From an uncultured Phascolarctobacterium sp. (GTDB lineage: Bacteria; Bacillota; Negativicutes; Acidaminococcales; Acidaminococcaceae): 64,000 nucleotides of DNA. Shown piece after piece: positions 58,355-64,000 of this stretch. Position numbers and translations under genes: made by a program. The DNA lies in contig URXU01000006.1 in assembly GCA_900552005.1 (NCBI GenBank), positions 1 to 64,000 of the forward strand, in the 5' to 3' direction. A model generated the notes under the pieces. It saw only the letters and a program-made list of their open reading frames with translations, made no database searches and had not been told where the DNA came from. The number at the start of each line of letters is the position of its first letter. Positions within the stretch are counted from its first letter, which is position 1.

Positions 58355-59530
58355 ATGTCGACATTATTAAATAACCCTAAAAAATTAATTTATTTTTTGA
58401 TAATTATTCTGATCAGTGTCGGTGCTATCAATGTTTTAAGCGCCAGCTATCTGGAAAGCGGTTACAGTTATTTTGTCAAGCATTTCATGTACGGTATTTT
58501 TGGCTTCTGCGTCATGTATTTTGTCAGTAAACGGGATTACCGCGTGTTTTTGCGCAGTAACTGGCTGCAGTTTTTTTATATAGGCGTGCTGGTGCTGCTG
58601 CTATTGGTAGATGCCATTGGCGCCGTCAATAAAGGCGCTCAGAGATGGCTGTATTTGGGGCCTGTTTCTATTCAGCCTTCCGAGGTTGCCAAATTAATTG
58701 TTGTTATGATGTCGGCTAAAGTTTTGGGCAATATGCTGCAGCGTGGAGAACATATCAGTTTGATCAGCGGCAAGGGAAGCAGATGCTTTCTGGCAACGCT
58801 GGTTCTGTCAGGCTTGGTCTATGTACAGCCGGATTTAGGAACGGCAGCCATTATTTTTGCTCTTATGCTGTGTGTTTTCATTGTAGCAGGCATCCGCAAA
58901 CAGGAAATTTTCACTATTTTGGGTGTGGGTATGGCAGGAGCGGTGCTGTTTACTTTGTCTACCCCGTATCGTCTGGAACGTATCAAGGTCTGGTTCGATC
59001 CCTGGCTGGATGAGGTTGGCGCAGGTTATCAGATGGTATTATCACTTCTGACAATCGGCAGCGGCGGTCTTATAGGCGCTGACTGGGGTCAGGGCAGCGG
59101 TAAGTATCTTTATTTGCCTGAATCCCATACGGACTTTGCCTTTGCCGTGTTCTGCCAGGAAAACGGCTTTATTGGAGCTGCTGTCATTATCATATTGTTT
59201 TTGCTGCTTGGCTGTGCGTTTATGAAGATTGCGCTTACCACCAAAGATAAACGAGGGTTTTTACTGGTAACCGGTGTCAGCTTTTTGGTTGTGGGGCAGG
59301 CCATTGCCAATATGGCCATGGTTTGCGGTATTTTTCCCGTTATTGGTGTACCTTTGGTCTTTATAAGTTATGGCGGTACTTCCATGGCGGTTTCGATGGC
59401 TGCCATCGGGCTGGCATTATCCGTATATAATACTGAAGAAAAACAGCGCCGTCAGGAAGAAGACCAGCAGCAGGCTTCGCCGCAGGTGCGACGTTCTGAT
59501 TTACGGATGGTAGGCAGGAGGCGTTACTGA
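58355..59530 (+). CDS. SEDS-family glycosyltransferase (FtsW/RodA)
   Basis: A 391-aa membrane protein with about ten helices that polymerises lipid II. Signatures: GAQRWLYLGPVSIQPSEVAKL, YVQPDLGTAAI, RIKVWFDPW, LPESHTDFAFAVFCQENGFIG and FISYGGTSMAV. Whether it is FtsW (division) or RodA (elongation) is not decidable; it is paired with a class B PBP whose start overlaps its stop (TGATG), the usual SEDS-bPBP pair. Confidence 0.93.
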   Translation: MSTLLNNPKKLIYFLIIILISVGAINVLSASYLESGYSYFVKHFMYGIFGFCVMYFVSKRDYRVFLRSNWLQFFYIGVLVLLLLVDAIGAVNKGAQRWLYLGPVSIQPSEVAKLIVVMMSAKVLGNMLQRGEHISLISGKGSRCFLATLVLSGLVYVQPDLGTAAIIFALMLCVFIVAGIRKQEIFTILGVGMAGAVLFTLSTPYRLERIKVWFDPWLDEVGAGYQMVLSLLTIGSGGLIGADWGQGSGKYLYLPESHTDFAFAVFCQENGFIGAAVIIILFLLLGCAFMKIALTTKDKRGFLLVTGVSFLVVGQAIANMAMVCGIFPVIGVPLVFISYGGTSMAVSMAAIGLALSVYNTEEKQRRQEEDQQQASPQVRRSDLRMVGRRRY

Positions 59531-61551
59531 TGCTGAAAAGAAATAATAAGGTCAGCCCTGCTCAGCGTTACGGATTGCTTAGCCTGGTAGTGTTGCTTCT
59601 GGCAGCAGCAGTTATCTGCCGTCTGGGCTGGCTGCAGCTTGTTAAGGCGCAGGAGCTTTCCCAAAAGGCAGCGGATAAACTAACGGCCAGCGGTATGCAG
59701 AAAAATCCTCGCGGCAAGATTGTAGACCGCAATGGCGAAGAACTGGCAGTCAGCATTATGACCGGTACGTTGTATGCTGATCCGTTGGCTATGGAAGACC
59801 CGGAGGAAGAACGCAAGAATAAACCGGGTCGTGATGTGCGCAAACTGAGTGCTGATTTGCTGGCGCCAGCTTTGCAAATGGATGCGGCGCAGCTTTATAA
59901 GGATTTTAATGAGCCGCTGCATTTTCTGTATATTAAAAGAGCAATGGAACCGCGGGAATATGAGGCCGTCCAGAAAATTATCAAGGATAACAAACTGCCA
60001 GGGCTGCATTTTCTCAGAGAAAGCAAGCGGTATTATACCAAGCAGCATGCGGCAGCTCAGGTCATTGGCTTTGTGGGGACTGATGACAAGGGGCTGAGCG
60101 GTATTGAATTGCAGCTGGATTCAGTGCTGCAGGGCAAGGAAACTAAATATAAGGCTTTTTATGATTTGGCCGGCAAACGTATTTTGGGCCGCGATTATGA
60201 AAAGGGAGAGCAAAAGAGCAATCTTTCCACAGTTTATCTGACACTGGACAGCAAGATGCAGTATGTATTGGAAGATGCCATGGATGATGCTATCAAACGT
60301 ACTAAGGCCAAAGGCGCCGCAGCCATCATCATGGACCCTTATACCGGTGAGATTCTTGGCATGGCCAGCAGACCGACTTTTGATCCCAATACCTTTTATA
60401 AATATCCTTCTGTCAGCTGGAATAATAAGGCTGTTTCCATGATTTATGAGCCTGGTTCTGTATTTAAGCCAATTGTAGGCTGCATGGGTTTGACTGAAGG
60501 TATTATTACGCCGGATACTCCTATTCAGGATAACGGCAGCATCAGAATTGCTGACCGCGTTATTCATAACTGGGACGGTGAAGGCATGGGCCTGGTACCC
60601 TTTTCTGAGGTTATTAAATTCTCCATTAATACAGGTATGGTGCAGCTGGGCATGAAGCTGGGGGCGCAGCGGCTGATTGATTATAGTAAAAAATTTGGTT
60701 TCGGTCAGCCTACCGGCATTGATTTGCCGGGTGAGGAATCGGGCCTTTTATATAATCCGGAAGATATGTATGAGCCGGATATTGCTACTATGGCTATCGG
60801 GCAAGGTATTGCCGTAACGCCGCTGCAGATGCTGCGTGCCATTTGTGCTATTGCCAATGGCGGTGAGCTGCTGCAGCCGTATATTGTAAAGCAGGTAGTG
60901 GATGCTGACGGCAATACGGTCAGTGCCGGAGAGAAAAAAATAATCCGCCGCGTAATTACTGAACAGGTTGCTTCCCAAATGCGCGGCATGATGGAAAAGG
61001 TAGTCAGTGAAGGCGGCGGCAAGACGGCGGCAATCAAGGGCTACCGCATTGCCGGCAAGACAGGTACGGCAGAAAAGCTTGCTGAAGGCGGCGGTTATGC
61101 TGCAGGAGAATATATAGCTTCATTTGTCGGTTTTGTACCGGCGGATAAACCTAAGTATGCCATGCTGGTTATGCTGGATACGCCTCAGGGTGCTTTCTAC
61201 GGTTCGCAGGTATCCGCGCCTATTTTCCGTGATACCCTGCAGCAAATTTTAGTTGCCAAGGGTATTCAGCCCAGCAGCAGTGAAGGCTTGCCTTCATTTG
61301 CGGAAATGAATGCCAAACAGCAGGCAGCAGCGGAAAAACAACCGCTGAAAATGCCGGATATGCAGTTTTTGCCCAATGGCAAAATTAAACTGCCTGATTT
61401 TTCCGGCGTCAACATGCGTAAAGCGGCAGAACTTTTACAGCATGGTAATTTGCGGCTGCAGCCTTATGGCAGCGGTTTTGCCTATCAGCAGAAACCGCCG
61501 GCCGGAACGGAAGTTGATGAGGGCAGTATTGTAGAAATCTGGTTTAAATAA
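59530..61551 (+). CDS. Class B penicillin-binding protein (transpeptidase) with PASTA domain
   Basis: A 673-aa bitopic protein. One membrane helix (about 14-34), PBP dimer domain (about 60-230, starting NPRGKIVDRNGEELAVS), and transpeptidase domain with Ser310-xx-Lys313 in EPGSVFKP, SIN near 360 and KTGTAEK near 520. C-terminal PASTA domain (about 620-673). Partner of the SEDS protein, with which it is translationally coupled. PASTA on FtsI/PBP2x-like proteins is typical of Firmicutes. Confidence 0.95.
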   Translation: MLKRNNKVSPAQRYGLLSLVVLLLAAAVICRLGWLQLVKAQELSQKAADKLTASGMQKNPRGKIVDRNGEELAVSIMTGTLYADPLAMEDPEEERKNKPGRDVRKLSADLLAPALQMDAAQLYKDFNEPLHFLYIKRAMEPREYEAVQKIIKDNKLPGLHFLRESKRYYTKQHAAAQVIGFVGTDDKGLSGIELQLDSVLQGKETKYKAFYDLAGKRILGRDYEKGEQKSNLSTVYLTLDSKMQYVLEDAMDDAIKRTKAKGAAAIIMDPYTGEILGMASRPTFDPNTFYKYPSVSWNNKAVSMIYEPGSVFKPIVGCMGLTEGIITPDTPIQDNGSIRIADRVIHNWDGEGMGLVPFSEVIKFSINTGMVQLGMKLGAQRLIDYSKKFGFGQPTGIDLPGEESGLLYNPEDMYEPDIATMAIGQGIAVTPLQMLRAICAIANGGELLQPYIVKQVVDADGNTVSAGEKKIIRRVITEQVASQMRGMMEKVVSEGGGKTAAIKGYRIAGKTGTAEKLAEGGGYAAGEYIASFVGFVPADKPKYAMLVMLDTPQGAFYGSQVSAPIFRDTLQQILVAKGIQPSSSEGLPSFAEMNAKQQAAAEKQPLKMPDMQFLPNGKIKLPDFSGVNMRKAAELLQHGNLRLQPYGSGFAYQQKPPAGTEVDEGSIVEIWFK

Positions 61552-61651
61552 AGAAATAGTTTGCTTTTCCGGCAGGAAAATACTGCTGCCTGGCAGAAGT
61601 AATAATAATTATATTTTTATATTTTGGTCAATTTTGGAGGAGGGTTTAAAC
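61552..61651. other. Short intergenic region before fhs
   Basis: 100 nt with an imperfect GCAGG-type repeat (TTCCGGCAGG...CTGCTGCCTGGCAG) lacking a T run, then AT-rich sequence. No promoter can be assigned confidently. Confidence 0.35.
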
Positions 61652-63322
61652 ATGTTGTCTGATATTGAAATTGCTCAGCATGCCAAAATGCTGAAAATCA
61701 CTGATGTTGCTGCTAAATTGGGTATCAGTGAAGAAGATATCGAGATGTATGGCCGTTATAAGGCTAAATTATCCATGGATTTGATTCGCAGACTGGAAAA
61801 TGAAAAAGCCGGTAAATTAGTACTGGTTACAGCGATTACGCCTACTCCGGCCGGTGAAGGTAAATCTACCACTACCGTGGGTCTGGCTCAGGGCCTGGCC
61901 AAACTGGATAAAAAAGTTATTGTGGCTTTGCGTGAACCTTCTTTAGGCCCCTGCATGGGTATTAAAGGCGGTGCTGCCGGCGGCGGTTACTCACAGGTAG
62001 TACCGATGGAAGATATTAATTTGCATTTTACCGGTGATTTCCATGCCATTACTTCTGCCCATATGCTGTTAAGCGCTATGCTGGATAATCATATCCAGCA
62101 GGGGAATGCTCTGAATATTGATCCTCGCCGTATTGTCTGGAAACGCGTTGTTGATATGAATGACCGCGAGCTGCGTAATATTGTTGTCGGCTTAGGCGGC
62201 AAAGCCCATGGCGTGCCGCGTCAGGACGGATTTGATATTACCGTTGCATCCGAAGTTATGGCTATTTTGTGTCTGGCTGATGGCCTGCATGATTTAAAGG
62301 AACGTTTAAGCAAGATTATTGTTGCCTATGACTATAACGGCAAACCGGTTACTGCCGGCCAGCTGAAAGCTCACGGAGCTATGGCTGCTTTGCTGAAAGA
62401 TGCGGTAAAACCCAATCTGGTGCAGACTCTGGAAAATGTACCGGCAATTATTCATGGCGGTCCTTTTGCTAATATTGCTCATGGCTGCAACAGCGTTATG
62501 GCAACCAAAACAGCGATGAAGCTGGCTGATTATACCATTACTGAAGCAGGCTTTGGCGCTGATTTGGGAGCTGAGAAATTCTTTGATATTAAATGCCGTT
62601 ATGCCGGTTTAAAGCCCGATGCCGTAGTTATCGTAGCTACTGTGCGCGCTTTGAAAATGCATGGCGGTGTACCCAAGACTGAATTAACGGTTCCCAATGT
62701 TGAGGCTGTGAAAAAAGGTCTGGTAAATCTGGAAAAACATATTGAAAATGTTAAAAAATTTGGCGTTCCTCTGGTTGTGGCCATCAATATTTTTGCTCAG
62801 GATACGGCAGAAGAATTGGAAGCGGTGCGTGAACACTGTGCCAAACATGGCGTTAATGTAGCCTTGTCCGATGTTTTTGCCCGTGGCGGTGAAGGCGGTA
62901 TTGAACTGGCTAAAGAAGTAATTGCTTTGGCTGAAAGCGGTAAAGCTGATTTTAAACCGTTATATGCTGACGCAATGTCTTTGAAAGAAAAAATTGAAAC
63001 CATTGCCAGAGAAATTTATGGCGCTGATGGCGTTAACTACAGCAAAAATGCTGAAAAGGCACTGAAAGAATTTACTGAGATGGGATATGGTTCCCTGCCG
63101 GTATGTATGGCTAAAACCCAATATTCTTTCTCCGATGACCCTGCACTGCTTGGCCGTCCCAGTGGTTTTAAAATCACTATTAAAGATTGCCGTATTGCCG
63201 CAGGCGCAGGCTTTGTAGTAGTATTGACCGGTGATATTATGACCATGCCCGGTTTGCCGAAAGTGCCGGCAGCAGAAAAAATTGACGTCAGTGATGACGG
63301 CGTTATCAGCGGTTTATTCTAA
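61652..63322 (+). CDS. fhs: Formate--tetrahydrofolate ligase
   Basis: A 556-aa enzyme that makes 10-formyl-THF from formate, THF and ATP. P-loop TPTPAGEGKSTTTVGLAQGL near residue 63, EPSLGPCMGIKGGAAGGGYSQV, HFTGDFHAITSAHMLLSA, and GFGADLGAEKFFDIKCR. Normal length. ATG 61652 with GGAGGAGGG replaces the upstream TTG. Followed by folD, the next step in one-carbon metabolism. Confidence 0.97.
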   Translation: MLSDIEIAQHAKMLKITDVAAKLGISEEDIEMYGRYKAKLSMDLIRRLENEKAGKLVLVTAITPTPAGEGKSTTTVGLAQGLAKLDKKVIVALREPSLGPCMGIKGGAAGGGYSQVVPMEDINLHFTGDFHAITSAHMLLSAMLDNHIQQGNALNIDPRRIVWKRVVDMNDRELRNIVVGLGGKAHGVPRQDGFDITVASEVMAILCLADGLHDLKERLSKIIVAYDYNGKPVTAGQLKAHGAMAALLKDAVKPNLVQTLENVPAIIHGGPFANIAHGCNSVMATKTAMKLADYTITEAGFGADLGAEKFFDIKCRYAGLKPDAVVIVATVRALKMHGGVPKTELTVPNVEAVKKGLVNLEKHIENVKKFGVPLVVAINIFAQDTAEELEAVREHCAKHGVNVALSDVFARGGEGGIELAKEVIALAESGKADFKPLYADAMSLKEKIETIAREIYGADGVNYSKNAEKALKEFTEMGYGSLPVCMAKTQYSFSDDPALLGRPSGFKITIKDCRIAAGAGFVVVLTGDIMTMPGLPKVPAAEKIDVSDDGVISGLF

Positions 63323-63337
63323 GGAGCAATAAAATAT

Positions 63338-64000
63338 ATGGAGACCTTGTTGATGAAAGGCAAGCCGGTTGCCGATGTATACAGAGAAGCTATCAGCGCG
63401 AAAATAGCAGCTGCCAGAGAAAAAGGCCATAAAGTTACCCTGGTGATTCTGTTGGTGGGCAATGATCCTGCTTCCTGCGTATATAAAGACCGGCTTGTGA
63501 AGCTGACGGAGAGCCTGGGAGCGGCAGCGAAGGTTGTGCAGCTGCCTGAGACAGCCTCGGAAGCAGAAGTTATTGAACTGATTAAGAAAATGAACCGTAA
63601 TCGCTATATAACCGGTATTCTGCCCATGATGCCCATGCCTAAACATATCAGCGGTGACGCTGTGGGTGCGGCCATTACCAAGCACAAGGATATGGACTGT
63701 CTGAATCCGACTAATGCCGGCGAGCTGTATCTGGGACGCAGCAAATGGGCGCCCTGTACTGCAAGAGCCTGCATGGCGGCGTTAGAATACTATAAAATTG
63801 ATGTGGCAGGAAAGCATGCGGTGGTTATCGGCCGCAGCAACGTTATTGGCAAACCGGCAGCACTGCTGCTGCTGCAGAAAAATGCCACTGTTACGATTTG
63901 TCATTCACGCACACAGAATTTGAAAGAAATTGTGCGTCAGGCAGATATAGTTATTGCAGCAGTGGGCAAAGCTGGTTTTGTTACAGCTGATATGGTGAAA
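63338..64000 (+). CDS. folD: FolD-like methylene-THF dehydrogenase with lost cyclohydrolase residues (partial)
   Basis: The first 221 codons of a FolD protein; the window ends inside it. The NADP Rossmann part is intact (HAVVIGRSNVIGKPAALLL, TICHSRTQNL, IVIAAVGKAGF). The active site is not standard. In YxxxK (E. coli Y50/K54) the Tyr is Tyr49 but the Lys position is Leu53. In GILVQLPLP, the Gln is replaced (GILPMMPMP, Met97). The DG-motif Asp (KDMDCL) is kept. Lys and Gln are needed for methenyl-THF cyclohydrolase activity; the dehydrogenase may remain. A separate cyclohydrolase (FchA) would then be needed. RBS AAGGAG is 11 nt before ATG 63338. Confidence 0.85.
   Translation, partial: METLLMKGKPVADVYREAISAKIAAAREKGHKVTLVILLVGNDPASCVYKDRLVKLTESLGAAAKVVQLPETASEAEVIELIKKMNRNRYITGILPMMPMPKHISGDAVGAAITKHKDMDCLNPTNAGELYLGRSKWAPCTARACMAALEYYKIDVAGKHAVVIGRSNVIGKPAALLLLQKNATVTICHSRTQNLKEIVRQADIVIAAVGKAGFVTADMVK

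Overview
The window is an ordinary chromosomal segment with no insertion sequence, prophage, CRISPR array or rRNA. It has about 60 protein genes and two tRNAs. Gene content and order suggest an anaerobic diderm Firmicute of the class Negativicutes, and an Acidaminococcaceae/Phascolarctobacterium-like bacterium would fit. This is inference from content, not a database match. Supporting points: a Firmicutes-type block (decarboxylase-tmk-holB-ricT-trmN6-rsmI-metG-tatD), a PLP-dependent Lys/Orn decarboxylase closely resembling the Selenomonas enzyme, an outer-membrane beta-barrel protein ending in Phe, and anaerobe markers (HydE, rubrerythrin, DcuC, L-cysteine desulfidase, formate-THF ligase).

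Layout. 1-3200: tRNA-Lys, a thioredoxin-reductase-like flavoprotein that has lost key motifs, serS, and an unknown membrane protein behind a palindromic operator. 3400-13900: two decarboxylases of different folds, then the replication/translation block through metG and tatD. 13990-28720: amino-acid and peptide metabolism (Pcp-like peptidase, TrmB-type regulator coupled to lysA, cysteine desulfidase, BASS and AGCS transporters, asparaginase plus 2-hydroxyacid dehydrogenase, M19 dipeptidase, DcuC), with hydE and a patatin. 28860-32150 (minus strand): cytoplasmic and exported CbiK chelatases, the second behind a Fur-like box and a structured leader with a terminator, then an exported unknown protein and a short DtxR-type regulator. 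32270-40130: an FkbM methyltransferase, an Fbp-type ABC transporter (binding lipoprotein, fused permease, ATPase), and a separate two-gene unit of a second binding lipoprotein and an exported argininosuccinate-lyase-superfamily protein. 40160-45070: thiW/membrane protein/ArsR, a CoA-transferase-family enzyme with an M48 protease, rubrerythrin, and an outer-membrane barrel. 45250-61550: largely envelope genes (flippase, two M23 peptidases, acyltransferase, NlpC/P60, FtsW/RodA, class B PBP with PASTA), mixed with purC, a LysR regulator, tRNA-Gly, an orphan HlyD-like lipoprotein, a radical SAM enzyme, an AcoR-like regulator and trmB. 61650-64000: fhs and the start of an atypical folD that runs off the window.

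The points I consider most worth following are the exported lyase-like protein with its partner binding protein and ABC transporter, the cbiK leader, and three enzymes that look like housekeeping proteins but lack hallmark catalytic residues: the TrxR-like protein, FolD and the Pcp-like peptidase. The AcoR-like activator also lacks the sigma-54 GAFTGA loop. All functional statements come from reading the sequence; no searches were run.
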